Source of the DNA: Cliona cf. orientalis
Taxonomy: Eukaryota > Porifera > Demospongiae > Clionaida > Clionaidae
Direction: 5' to 3'
DNA length: 64,000 nucleotides
NCBI GenBank assembly: GCA_963930775.1
Contig: OZ005698.1
Span: 4,594,501 to 4,658,500, forward strand
The notes beneath the pieces are model-generated. The model was not told the DNA's origin. It saw nothing but the letters and a program-made list of their open reading frames with translations, and searched no databases. How positions within the stretch are numbered: the stretch's first letter is position 1; each line of letters begins with the position of its first letter. The translations under genes and the position numbers were made by a program. This document shows positions 10,532 to 21,728 of the stretch, piece by piece.

Positions 10532-11740
10532 GGGGGGTGGATAGTGTCAAAAGTACAGGAGGAGGGTAACTTCATTGAGGAGGGGGGGGGGTGGTTTACA
10601 TTTGGAGGATACCTCTTTTTGTGGAGGAGGAGTGTGTTTTGTCTCGAGGTTGGGGTCTAGCTCATCCAGAGTAGGGGGTCATACTTCAGGTTGCGTTTGA
10701 ATCTCGAGGAGGGGGTCTAACTATAGCTCATCCGGAGTAGGGGTCATACTTCGCTGGGAGAGGGGTGTGTTTGAATCTCGAGGAGGGGGTCTAGCTCATC
10801 CGGAGTAGGCGGTCATAGTTCGCTGGGTAAGGGGTACAAGAGGAGGGGTCATACTTTTCTGGATAAAGGGTACACGTTGATCTGGAGGAGGGGCCTATAG
10901 CTATTTGAAGCAATGGAGTAGTCTGGCGTAGCTAGCGATGGAGTGGAGCAGAAGTGTCAGTTGGAGGATACCGATAAATACGTAATGGAATTCGGTGTGT
11001 ATTACTATCATTGTGGGTGTGGCACATTTTCGTGCATGCACATCAAATATTTGTGCCACATGCCATGGCCTAGAACCTCGCTTGTGCGCTTTGCAATTTG
11101 AACGTGACTATAATATTATAATATTATTATTATAGGCTGGGAAGCTAGTTGCATGATTTTGAACCGATGTATATAGATGTGTTACTGGTGTCTCTAGCCT
11201 CGTCCCCAGGGCCTTCTTTGGTGTCTCTTGTCATACAAAGGTGCTATATTCTTTCAATGAAGCGCGGATATTTGGCAATTAGTTCACACGGCATTTTATA
11301 CATGTATAAATTGCAGCACATACAATTATTCCTTTGTATGACAGGAGACACCACCAGCACTCCAAAACAACTCATTTTCAAGCTACTTGCTTCCCAGCAC
11401 ACAGCATGAATATTTTGGACAAAAATGATAACGATTTATACATGCGTAAAATGTGCCACACCCACATTATTCCGTTCAGTAGCGAGACCGAAACGCACCA
11501 CACCCCCCCCCAAGCGAAGTATGACCCCCTCCTCAAGGTCAAAACGCACCCCTCCCCCAGCAAAGTATGACCCCCTACTCCAGATGAGCAAGACTCCCTC
11601 CTCGAGAAGGAAACACACTTCTCCACAAAAAGTGGTATCCTCCAAATGAAAAGCACCCCTTCAGTCGAAACCACCCCCCTCCTCAGTGAAGTTACCCTCC
11701 TCCAAAACAGTGACTGTACTTTTGACACTATCCACCCCCC
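10532..11740. mobile_element. Foldback element with long G/C-biased inverted arms
   Basis: The left arm starts TGGGGGGTGGATAGTGTCAA and the right arm ends TTGACACTATCCACCCCCCA. The arms (about 10532-10880 and 11490-11740) carry internal degenerate repeats of a motif with GGAGTAGGGGTCATACTT and its complement. One strand of each arm is therefore strongly purine-rich. The unique centre (10900-11480) has no gene. The arms explain the proline/serine-rich frames on both strands at 11380-11785, which are not genes. No target duplication was found. Confidence 0.65.
11195..11218. mobile_element. 24 bp stub of a TAGCC-type MITE with intact 9 bp duplications
   Basis: The sequence TAGCCTCGTCCCCAGGGCCT begins the stub, and TGGTGTCTC lies directly on both sides (11186-11194 and 11219-11227). 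The terminus matches the family at 5163 and 21862. This suggests an element that lost all but one end by internal deletion or imprecise excision. Confidence 0.7.
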
Positions 11741-12513
11741 ACTGGACGTCTCCCATTTCCGCATGCAGAGGCATCTTCTACACATATGTGACCCTCCACG
11801 AGGAAACCAAGCATAATGCGCTGGATATCAATCTGAGATACAGGCCAAAATCCCAAGGTGATAATTATCGTTTTTCACTTTTTGGTATAGATCGATAGAG
11901 GAATCATTCCTCTACACAAAAATCTGCTTCGTAGCTTCTAGAACGCTATACTTACCGAGTTATGGCTCGAAGAAGTCGGCCGTGTAGCTAACATTGATGA
12001 TATCGTCCATGATACGGAGCCGTTGCCATATGGAGAGCCAGCTCTGCATGCGGACATACCTTCTTTGCGTGTGGAGAGCTAGTCCTGCATGCAGAGGCAG
12101 TTTGTTGGCGTGCGGACACCCTGCTCTGCATGCGGAGGTACGTGTACCTTCTCAGTATGCGGAGACCTCTTTTGAAACCGTCATAGTCTAGTCGTTACAT
12201 TAGCGTTAATAGTCTTGAGAAACCTCTTCAGCAGGCACTGTGACCTCACAAGGCTGTGACTGAGGAAAGGCTGCGGCGTGAAGGGTGTGGCTAGCTAGAC
12301 TATGTCTGGCAACTGTCAAAACAGAGAGCACCACAATTCGATATTTGTATATTATATTCTATGCCACCACTAATATTCAGGTAAGCAGCTACTGATGAAC
12401 TAACTAGCAATTTTGAAGCTTCAACACAGTATTTTTATGTAATAATATTAATATTATTAAATTTTGTTGATGTAAAGTAGGCATATTAGCACTACTATGC
12501 CTCTAAGCCTGGT
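11741..12513. other. Intergenic, no gene seen
   Basis: No supported coding region. A degenerate short motif TGCATGCGGA(G/C) recurs around 12035-12160. Confidence 0.4.
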
Positions 12514-12811
12514 GCATGCATGTGCAAAAATAGCCCTATGCAGTCACACTTGAGTTTAGATAATATAGGGGTGATCACTTCTCTACTGACACCATGACCG
12601 GGATAAAATTTGATTGGGCTTATTGTGGGCTGTGATTGCTTGATTCTGGCTGGAAGACTCCCATGATCACTTGATATTTACTCTAAAAATGTAGCTTGAT
12701 GGCTTGACCAAATTACGCCAGAAAATTGCCGTTGATTTTATGATCTGTCACGTGATATTTTGACCTCCAAAATATTCGGACCCCCCATGCAGACTCTGAA
12801 GACTAACCCTG
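12514..12811 (+). repeat. ~295 bp dispersed repeat, copy 2
   Basis: Second copy of the repeat at 9429-9722, with only scattered differences such as ATTGGGCTTATTG for ATTGGGTTTATTG. Confidence 0.85.
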
Positions 12812-12895
12812 TTTGGGGATGGGTTGCCAATGGTAGCAGGGTTAGTCTCTAGGGTTTGTCTATGAAAGGGATAAAAATAACAATCAGCATAACTA
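12812..12895 (+). mobile_element. SINE-like fragment (5' part)
   Basis: GGGGATGGGTTGCCAATGG followed by AGCAGGGTTAGTCTCTAGGG and GTTTGTCTATGAAAGGG corresponds to the 5' part of the minus-strand SINE-like copies at 17840-18185 and 32040-32265. The tRNA-like part is missing here. Confidence 0.6.
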
Positions 12896-13556
12896 GATCC
12901 AAAAAGAGAGAGAGAGAACTAAAGCTCTGTAGAGCGCAATGTCATAATACCCTGCGCACACACTGCGCAACCTGTACATAATATACTATTGTGTGCATGA
13001 ATAGATTCTGATTTGGTTCCATAAGGTATCGCATTTCTGTCAGAGCTAGCTGAGCCAAACAGTATACAGCACTATAATATCACAAGCAGAACATGTCAAC
13101 GATCTTTACCAGTTCATATTCTAGTCCACTTAGTTGTGCTCAAAAGTAGAAAGCACATTGCCTGTATGCATTATGCATTGATTAGGCACTGTTAATGGCA
13201 GTACGCATTCACAAATAAAAATTAATGCTCCAACACATTACCATCAATTTGATCAGTTGCTGTGAATACATCCTCAATTCCCCGGGTTGTCATTATATAC
13301 CGAAGTAGTGGACACACACCTCCCACCCACACTTACATGATGACATGCTAGGCATATATAATATTTTTATTATGCATAGGCGGTAGTCTATTAGTAACAC
13401 TAGTGGAATGTAATGTCTTTGAGCCCAGAAATCACTCAAGGTGCACCAAATCCGTTCCTTCCTTGAGTGTGTAGTCTAGGAACTAGGTTACTCCCTCTCA
13501 TTTGCCCCACATTTGTACCTTTACCCTCCTTATTGTATGCAATGACAATAATGTTG
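12896..13556. other. Intergenic, no gene seen
   Basis: It holds an (AG) run near 12905-12917 and a fragment AAAGCTCTGTAGAGCGCAAT (12923) resembling the end of the GCGCATGCGC repeat family seen at 28240 and 59680. Nothing coding. Confidence 0.4.
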
Positions 13557-14666
13557 TTAACCCTCGCCGCAAAGCGTAGGCGGAGGGTTACTGCAATCGT
13601 TTGGCGATTTTTGTCCGTCCGTCCGTATGGTAAGGGTCGTCTTAGAGAAAGTACGCATCTGAGGATTACCAGGCATCAAGGGCATCTGAGGATTACCAGG
13701 CATCAAGGAAGAGTGGTCACGTTCCAGTGGTATAATAGTGTGCAGCTGTGGTTGCCATTCTGTGCCTTGCTGGTCAGTTGTCAATGCAGTGATAGTGTAA
13801 ACAGGCAGTGGCTCTCAAGTGCATAATTGAGTTTAAGTAGTCACAGAGGCTTTCAGTTATTATAAACTAGTGTCATGCAGGGCCTGTTTGGGGCGAGCCT
13901 GAGCTGAGCCTAGGAAAGTCTCCTGTCAGTAGCTGCAACTCGAAAACTTAAATAAAGCCATAGCACGATAGATTCGTGAAGACCACTGACAGATTCAAGC
14001 AGACAATGAAAGATAGTCTCATAGTGCCGTGATACAGTCCCCTCAGTCCACGCAGTTTCAAGTCTAGCTATCCAAGTCCTACAGTGCCAACAGGCAATAA
14101 AATTTTAGCTGCCCCTGTTGTCAGAGTCAGTGAGTAGCACGTCCATCTTGATCGCGTTCTTAGCTGGTCCTTGCGCTGTTGAGCTGACGACGAGCTCTGT
14201 CTCGGCGCTCCTTTTTGAGCCTGCGGTACGGTAGCTTGCTTGATCAATACAAGCACAAGTGTAAATTTGCAATTCGCTAAATTAGAACGGCTTATATACG
14301 GCCCGTGTCCCCGGTATATCGTATGAGAATGCGCAATAGAATATTTCGCGTTTATGTCCATAGAGAGCATCGCTGGGATATAATTTCGCGTGACCGACGT
14401 ACCATAATTATATGATAATATAAAATTCGCGCACAGCTGTACCGTTTATGTGGGGCTCGCCCCAATAATATAGTGACATAGGCAGGTGCCTTCCCCCTAG
14501 CCTATATGTACCTCAGGTGCAGGGTATGTATAATATAATATTGAACTAGATACATACTACCATATTATGGTAGTATGTATCTAGTTCAATACACACTGAG
14601 ATATGCTAGCTGCTATAGATCTACATGCCAGTGCATGAGTCATGCATGCGTGTAGCGGTGAGGGTT
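13557..14666. mobile_element. Candidate DNA element with AACCCTCGCCGC termini
   Basis: The left end reads TTAACCCTCGCCGCAAAGCG and the right end reads GCGGTGAGGGTT, an imperfect inverted match. Just inside the left end the first bases form a small palindrome with CGGAGGGTTA (13581-13590). It contains two adjacent copies of a 24 bp unit (13660-13707, ATCTGAGGATTACCAGGC). No transposase was seen; the minus-strand frame at 14068-14370 has no known domain. Confidence 0.4.
14539..14591. repeat. Perfect 53 bp palindrome (26 bp arms, 1 base centre)
   Basis: The left arm begins TATTGAACTAGATACATACT (14539) and every base is matched in the right arm, which ends GTATCTAGTTCAATA (14591). The single centre base is 14565. 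Such a structure would form a hairpin in RNA or a cruciform in DNA. Confidence 0.9.
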
Positions 14667-15212
14667 TTGCACTCCTGTGCATTCATTATTATTTTCACCC
14701 TACAGGTTTTCAACAAACTCAATGGCAAATCTAACTTCATGGCATTGTAGCTATTGGAGTTCCAATTGTTTGTAGCCTATGTCATTAATTTTCATGCACG
14801 CTTAATTCTGTATTATTATTCATTATTTGTAATGATTATTGTTAATGGTGTTGACTACTATAATGTTGTGGTGATCCAAGACATGCACAGGATGGGAGAA
14901 CATGCCATGTACGGCCACAGACAGGGTGTTGTGAGGTGTCAAAATTAAATTTTGTGATCCTACGATAATTTATTATAATGTGTTAAATATATGTTAAGTA
15001 GCATACCAAGAGTACTAGCAGTGGAGATCTCCACGTATACTCACCCCGGTCCTGTAGTTTTTATGACATTGTGTGATAAGATGTAACATTCTTGAATTTA
15101 TCATTAAGATGTTGACTCCACCTCAGTGAATCAAGGTCTAATTTTTAAATCTATCATGATCAATAAAATGATGAGCCTGTGCATGATGGACATTAAACTT
15201 TTATTATAGTCA
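14667..15212. other. AT-rich spacer, no gene seen
   Basis: No domain-like frame. The 64-residue frame at 14754-14948 has no recognisable features. Confidence 0.4.
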
Positions 15213-15441
15213 TGTAATGTGTGGGGTCTTCGCACACCGATCAGATTAGCTTTAGCAGCTTAAAAGTTATAATTGTAGAATATAGGAGAAACATCAATAC
15301 TGCATACATCATCATACCAAAGACTGTTTATCACACTATTCTTGTAATATACTGCACAAATCAGAATATTCTAGAACATGTTATACTGACCTATAGACTG
15401 AACTATTGCACAACAACGATAATAATTACTAAAATATTACA
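15213..15441 (-). mobile_element. Probable 3' LTR of a Ty3/gypsy remnant
   Basis: It lies directly after the pol remnant in the direction of transcription. It is bounded by TGTAAT and ATTACA, the usual TG...CA ends in a 6 bp inverted form. A purine-rich tract, AGCAGGGGGAAT on the minus strand, directly precedes it and is a fitting polypurine tract. No second LTR was found, so the call rests on position and termini. Confidence 0.55.
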
Positions 15442-15468
15442 ATTCCCCCTGCTGAGGAAAGATTGACC

Positions 15469-17487
15469 TCAATCATTTGGCTGATCATGAGCTCGAGTCA
15501 TTGAATGAGTCACTGGGCCTGTTGTGCGAGTAGGACTTGATTGTGATTTAGACTTGGTTGTTTTGCTTAATGTCGGCTTAGAAACTGTTCCTGATTTCCG
15601 TTTTCGCTGCCCTTTCCATAAAGTATTCGTCTGCTCAGGATAGCAGGATGTCACTTTGTTGACTGCAACAAAAATCGTTTCTGCATCTGGATCATTGACA
15701 ATTCTAGCTTCAACATTGGTGGGGCCGGGGTTACACTCAACTCTAGTTCTGTAAGGGCCATGATAGGGTCTGGCCAATTTCCATGCCTTTCCTGTTACTG
15801 CTGAGGGCATATAGATCATAATGCGATCACCAGTCTTGAACTGATGTTGTCTCGCATGCTTGTCATGTTGCTTCTTTTGTCGACTTTGTGAAACTGTTAT
15901 TGCAAGCTTCCAGGAATTAGTTAGATTGGATACAAACTCAGTCTTATAGTCTGTAACATCAACTGCATACGGAGATGGTTGCTGATTTAGAACTGATTGA
16001 GACGGTAGCCTTGCATCTCTCCCATAGAGTAAGTAAAAGGGGGCTCTCCTTTGTAGAATCTTCAACAGAATTCTGATACGCAAAGGGTACAAACGGTAAG
16101 TGACGATCCCAGTCTTTACCAGCCTCTGCCACTTTACTGAGCTTTGCAGAGAGTGTAGAATTGAACTTTTCAACCAGTCCGTCACTCTGATAGTGATATC
16201 CAGATGTGTTCACCTTCTTTATTGACAAAAGTCTGCATACTTCTTGTACTAGATCACTGAGAAAGTTAGCACCACGATCTGACAGCAAATGTTAATTCAG
16301 GTGCTCCATGACGGCAAAAGATTTCTTCAACTATAGGATCTTAGCAATAGTAGTTGCACTCTGGTCGGGGATAGCGAAAGCTTCGAGCCATTTAGTGAGG
16401 TAATCTAGGAATACGACGACGTAGCGATTTCCACTCTCAGTCAATGGAAGTTGTAAAAATTATGTCTACTCCCACACGATGGAAGGGTCCGCCAACAGGG
16501 ATGCTCTATAGTGGGGATCGTATCGTTCTCCCGGGTCCTCTTCTAGTAACACATTCAATGCAAGACCTGCAGTACTTTCTGACATCACCTCTCATTTTTT
16601 TCCACCAGTATAGTATTTCCTGAGAGTCTCATAGATTCTCTTCTCCGCAAAGTGCCCTGCAAACTTTCCTCTGTGCGCTTCTTGCAACAGCTCGGATTGC
16701 AGCTCTGAAGGTACTACCACTCTCCAACTCCCACGATTAGCAGGATTCTCGTGATGTAGGATATTGTCTATACCAAATCATATTGTGAGTGTTCCATGAC
16801 AAGGTTTCTAGCTTGTGACTCATGATCATCTTCCGGAAGCTGACCATGCCACGTTTTAAGTAATCAATTATTGGGGACAGCTGTGGATCACTGCACTGGT
16901 ACTCTGCAATGTCTTCCAAATGCTGCTGCTGGATGTCTTCATCGACGATGCCCACAGGGTCACTAGATACTTGCAGTACTTGGGCACATTCATTTCTGCT
17001 GTTGCTGCTCAAATGGGGCAACCACAGGATTACGAGAGAGTGCATCTGCACTTGCATTGGATCTTCCTGAACGATGCCTTATCTCCAAATCGTGCTCCTG
17101 AATAGCCATTGCCCACCTGGCTAACTTGGCTGAGGGGTGCGCAGCATTCAACAACGAAGTGCAAGCTGAGTGATCCATGAGTACTACACAGTGGTGTCCC
17201 AGGATAAATGGTCTGAACATTTTCACAGCCCACACCAACGCAAGTGTTTCAAGCTCGGTGATAGCATAGTTAGTCTCATGGGGCTGTAAACTTCTAGAAC
17301 CATAGGCTATTGGGTGAACATGACTGTCATCTTGTCGTTGACCAAACACAGCAGCTAAACCATTAAGGCTGGCATCTGTCTCTAGGACAAACTCTTCTTC
17401 TGGTCCGAATCTCGGATATGAAGTACTACTACCGAAGCCTGTGTGAAGATAAAGAGAAGATGGTATAATATTGGAGAATTGCTGCAA
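15469..17487 (-). pseudogene. Ty3/gypsy pol remnant: RNase H and integrase
   Basis: Read leftward, the first piece (17487-17000) is an RNase H domain with FVLETDASLNGLAAVFGQ, AYGSRSLQPHE and the tail RHRSGRSNASADALSRNP. Next comes the integrase zinc-binding region (about 16737-16500, frames broken), then the catalytic core with VDI near 16470, LSDRGANFLSDL at 16288 and YHYQSDGLVEKFN near 16200, which supply the D, D and E positions. The last part (16185-15469) is the integrase C-terminal region ending in a basic, Ser/Thr-rich tail. Several frameshifts and a stop near 16330 break it. The reverse transcriptase, protease and gag are absent upstream of 17500, so this is a 5'-truncated dead copy. 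It differs in sequence from the element at 35219. Confidence 0.85.
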
Positions 17488-17499
17488 AACGGCTGTCTA

Positions 17500-17839
17500 T
17501 ATCACATCTAGAGAAATGCATTAAGGAGAGTGAGATAAAAAGCGTGGCATGTGCTTGGCCGTTGCTGATATTATGTCCCCCTTTGGTGAGCCACTGAGTG
17601 TTCTCCATAACAATATTGTAATCTTATAGTTTGCTTCTATAATTACAACATGCAGGCGTCAGAAATCACTCATTATCTCATTCAAGTGAGTGAGGATGTA
17701 GCACCACTAAAATTGGTGTCTACACACTTGAAAATAGCTACGTATGATTTGATCCCAGAGGTACGAAATGCATGTTACTACACAAACGTGATCTAAAGCA
17801 AATGTGATTTATCAACACTTAGAAAAATTCGACAGGGAA
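17500..17839. other. Spacer, no gene seen
   Basis: AT-rich, with no domain or delimited repeat. Confidence 0.4.
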
Positions 17840-18185
17840 AAAAAAGAAAAAAGTCAAAGTGCACAACAAGATTCGAACCCCGCTCTATTCCGTCCCATAC
17901 ATAAGAGCTCAAGCACTCGACCACCACCGTTGTTGCTGCTGGCAGCTGTTATTTCAACTATTTTATAGACAAACCCTACACAACCCAGCCCCTCCCACTC
18001 TAACCCTGCTAACCATTCACAACCTAGCCCCAGATCTCCCAGCCCCTCCAGTCCACGTATACGCAAACCATAGAGACTTACCCTGCTAACCATTCGCAAC
18101 CCATCCCCAGACCTCCCAGCCCCTCCCACACTATCCCTGCTAACCATTCGCAACCCATCCCCTGACCACCCAGCCCCTCCCATCT
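17840..18185 (-). mobile_element. tRNA-derived SINE-like copy with an expanded GC-rich 5' tandem block
   Basis: On the minus strand there is a tRNA-like stretch with an A-box-like GGTGGTGGTCGAGTG and a B-box GGTTCGAATC (17870-17930). It resembles the copy at 32040-32265. In the 5' direction the GGGTTGCGAATGGTTAGCAG motif is repeated at about 50-60 bp spacing in 17965-18185, so the 5' segment has expanded into a small minisatellite. The 3' end is T-rich on this strand. Confidence 0.6.
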
Positions 18186-18654
18186 ATATCGTCCAGCGAT
18201 CGCGGCGGCGTACGTACCGGCGTATCACAACCGGGTCGGGATCGCATTTGCATCATTACAATGCATTGATTATTGCTTGCTTACTAAATGAAGGATCGAG
18301 AACCAGAGTGGCCTAGCTAACCCCAAATTGAATGTGGGAAATTGTCTATAAAGTTCAAAAATTGACTAAAAACCAAACACCCTACACTACCAAATCACTC
18401 AAATTTTCAAAAATGTGAAGTTTCTGTTGCTCATGAAATGCATTTTAAACATGTTTTCAAGATTAGGGGGGCTGACTCAACATTTGTGGGTTAGGCCACT
18501 CTGGTTCTGAGCCCTTCAATTATTATTGTATTCACTGATAGGTAATGATCCTGTTGCTGACAGAAATGTATGACATTGAATACGATGACGCAGTTCTGTA
18601 TTATATTACACAGACGGTTCCACAATTTTAAATAATATTATAATATTATTCTGA
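18186..18654. other. Spacer, no gene seen
   Basis: No supported gene. The phrase AGAGTGGCCTA(G/A) at 18305 recurs inverted near 18493-18503 (TTAGGCCACTCTGG), so 18296-18515 may be a small inverted-repeat element. Confidence 0.4.
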
Positions 18655-21215
18655 AAGTAAAGTTAATCTTACGACTTACATGTACATACAGTTCAGGCTG
18701 ACATTAAATACAAAGGAAGCAATTTCATTTTGAGATGTTAAGTATAAAACTCCATTGAGATCTGTGCTAAATAGGATACTATTATCAATTAAAGCCTATA
18801 GAATAATTATGATCCAGGCCGACCTTGAGTAGGAACATCCAATTACAGCAATAATCAGCTAAATGCATGTATAATACAGTCTCAATGGAGTTTTATACTT
18901 AACGTCGGCGTAAGTCATAAGTCTAAAATTGAACTTTATCTACGCACATACATGCATCTCTATGGAGATTTGTATACTTATATCGGTCAGAGTATTATGT
19001 CTAAAGTTGATAATTTCCAATTGACAGTGGTTTTAGACTTATGGTTTAGGCTGACATTAAGCATAAAAATCCATTGAGGCTACTATAAACATCCACAGAA
19101 GTCTCAACGGACTTTTATACTTAACGTCGACCTAAACCATAAGTCTAAAAAAATGAATACCGTATGGCGGGTAATTTTCGTGGGGTGCTAATTTTCGTTA
19201 TTTTCGTGGTAGACTTGGCAGTCACGAAAATTTCCACCCACGAAAATTAATGCCTATGGTACCGGTGATATGAGTCCGTGATGATGGGCGTGGCCATAAA
19301 CATTGTGGCAGCGAAGCTATTATAAATATTCCTAGTGTTTGCAAGTGACAGTAGCCGCTGTCATCCAGCTGCAGCTGATAGCGTCTTACACACTAATATT
19401 CTTCTATCTCATGCTATTTGTCCAAGTATTTGTAGTAGTAATAAAGAAGATCGCGAGCGAGATCGAGCGTGTGTATCGATTACATCATCGCTTGTGCCAG
19501 GGTGCCACGCCCCTGAACTGATTGCTGCCACGAAATTTAAAACCACGAAAATTAATTTTGGAGGCCTTTTCGGACTTTCCACGAAAATTACCCGCTATAC
19601 GGTATACATCTCTATGGAGATTTATACTTGATATCGGCCAGAGAATTAAGTCTAAAGTTAATAATTTCCTATTTACAGTGGTTTTAGACTTATGGTTTAG
19701 GCTGACGTTAAGTATAAAAATCCATTGAGGCTACTATAAACATCCACAGAAGTCTCAACGGACTTTTATACTTAACGTCGACCTAAACCATAAGTCTAAA
19801 AAAATGAATATAAATCTCTATGGAGATTTATACTTGATATCGGCCAGAGAATTAAGTCTAAAGTTAATAATTTCCTATTTATAGTGATTTAGACTTATGG
19901 TTTAGGCTGACGTTAAGTATAAAAATCCATTGAGGCTACTATAAACATCCACAGAAGTCTCAACGGACTTTTATACTTAACGTGGACCTAAACCATAAGT
20001 CTAAAAAAATGAATATGGAGATTTATACTTGATATCGCCCAGAGAATTTAGTCTAAAATTAATAATTTCCAATTGACAGTGGTTTTAGACTTATGGCTTA
20101 GGCTGACGTTAAGTATAAAAATCCATTGAGGCTACTATAAACATCCACAGAAGTCTCAACGGACTTTTATACTTAACGTCGACCTAAACCATAAGTCTAA
20201 AAAAATGAATATACATCTCTATGGAGATTTATACTTGATATTGTTTAGTCTAAAGTTAATAATTTCCTATTTACAGTGGTTTTAGACTTACGGCTTAGGC
20301 TGACGTTAAGTATAAAAATCCAATGAGGCTACTATAAACATCCACAGAAGTCTCAACGGACTTTTATACTTAACGTCGACCTAAACCATAAGTCTAAAAA
20401 AAATGAATATACATCTCTATGGAGATTTATACTTGATATTGTTTAGTCTAAAGTTAATAATTTCCTATTTACAGTGGTTTTAGACTTATGGCTTAGGCTG
20501 ACGTTAAGTATAAAAATCCATTGAGGCTACTATAGACATCCACAGAAGTCTCAACGGACTTTTATACTTAACGTCGACCTAAACCATAAGTCTAAAAAAA
20601 TGAATATAAATCTCTATGGAGATTTATACTTGATATCGGCCAGAAAAATAAAGTCTAAAGTTAATAATTTCCTATTTATAGTGATTTTAGACTTATGGTT
20701 TAGGCTGACGTTAAGTATAAAAATCCATTGAGGCTACTATAAACATCCACAGAAGTCTCAACGGACTTTTGTACTTAACGTCGACCTAAACCATAAGTCT
20801 AAAAAAATGAATATACATCTCTATGGAGATTTATACTTGATATCGGCCAGAGAATTAAGTCTAAAGTTAATAATTTCCTATTTGCAGCGGTTTTAGACTT
20901 ATGGTTCAGGCAGACATTATAAGTATAAAACTCCGCTGCAAGATATAAAATAGACTAAGAATTATGCTCCAGACTGACTGTTTATACAGGTCTCAACATT
21001 AATTTTTATACTTAACATCTTTCTGAACCATAAGTCTAAAACATGAATGATCAACTTTATATTGCCTTCATTAAGCCTTGAGATGTATGGTCATAGATAA
21101 ATTTCAATTTAGACTTATGGTAGCTACTGGCCAACATTACTGAGTATAAATCCATTGACACTTCTGTAAACATCCACGGAAGTCTCAAATTAATGGAGTT
21201 TTATACTTTAAACCA
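18655..21215. repeat. Tandem array of ~200 bp palindromic units
   Basis: At least six units share the landmark ATAAGTCTAAAAAAATGAAT; its positions 19793, 19997, 20193, 20390, 20588 and 20796 give spacings of 204, 196, 197, 198 and 208. Each unit has two inverted halves: AGACTTATGGTTTAGGCTGA on the left and CGACCTAAACCATAAGTCT on the right, with an AAACATCCACAGAA centre, plus a small palindrome ATCTCTATGGAGAT. Outer units (18655-19140 and 20880-21215) are much more diverged, as expected if the array grew from its middle. No coding potential. A MITE (19160-19602) interrupts one unit. Confidence 0.9.
19160..19602. mobile_element. 443 bp MITE with TA duplication, inserted in the tandem array
   Basis: The termini are CCGTATGGCGGGTAATTTTC and GAAAATTACCCGCTATACGG. 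Neighbouring array units carry the empty site ...AATGAATATACATCTC; here the element splits it and TA is present on both sides (19158-19159, 19603-19604). The boundaries are therefore set by an internal comparison. The TA duplication suits Tc1/mariner-type mobilisation. Partial relatives occur at 24600-24849 and 26899-27142. Confidence 0.9.
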
Positions 21216-21365
21216 TACAGGGGAGCCAATGGCTGCGCCCTGCCTCTGCTCATACAACTCACCGTTGTAGCTAAAGTAGGTTGACTTCAGACAGAGCTGA
21301 AGTAGCTCTGCGATCCTCTCTGCTGGCAATGGGGTCAATTCCACCAAGTCCTCCTCCTCCTCCTC
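21215..21365 (-). pseudogene. Reverse transcriptase fragment (Penelope- or GIY-YIG-type retroelement)
   Basis: The minus strand encodes LTPLPAERIAELLQLCLKST followed by YFSYNGELYEQRQGAAIGSP. This matches the segment just before the catalytic box in the RT group that reads 'STYF...G..YEQ..GAAMGSPVSP'. Only about 50 residues remain and the catalytic YXDD is missing. Sequence at 21385-21480, starting CAGTGGCGTAGCTACACC, looks like the end of a different DNA element. Confidence 0.6.
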
Positions 21366-21639
21366 CAGCTCATGGTAAAGAATAGCTGTACGTGGAAGCA
21401 GTGGCGTAGCTACACCAGGGCCTACCAGGGCACAGGCCCACGCCAAATGCCCAAGCGGCCTCGCCCAGGCTTTATCACTGCGCACCGGAAATGCGCAATC
21501 TTTTTTTATATTCCGTTTCGGGTGTTTTAGACTTTACGTGCTTTAGACTTAGCGGCGTACGCGAGGTGTTGCGGTCGCGTCCCGATCGTGCATATGGCCA
21601 TACGTATGCGCGTATCAGTCTGCATGCACGAACACCCGG

Positions 21640-21700
21640 GTACCCCTAGCCTCGTGCCCAGGCCCTCAAAGGGCCTGGGCACGAGGCTAGATCACCCCAT
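21640..21700. mobile_element. TAGCC-type hairpin, 45 bp
   Basis: TAGCCTCGTGCCCAGGCCCT (21647) and AGGGCCTGGGCACGAGGCTA (ending 21690) form a near-perfect hairpin. The flanks GGGTACCCC and GATCACCCC match at 6 of 9 positions, so the target duplication is weak. Confidence 0.6.
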
Positions 21701-21728
21701 GCCCACCACGTTAATTTGTCAGGGACTA

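Noticed and set aside
11378..11785. 135-residue minus frame and its plus-strand partners
   Set aside because: Composition follows the repetitive arm of the foldback element; both strands are open for the same reason.
13467..13826. 119-residue plus frame
   Set aside because: Crosses the terminus of a candidate DNA element and a 24 bp duplication; no homology pattern recognised.
18655..21215. CRISPR array
   Set aside because: Units are ~200 bp, palindromic and without unique spacers, and the DNA is eukaryotic.
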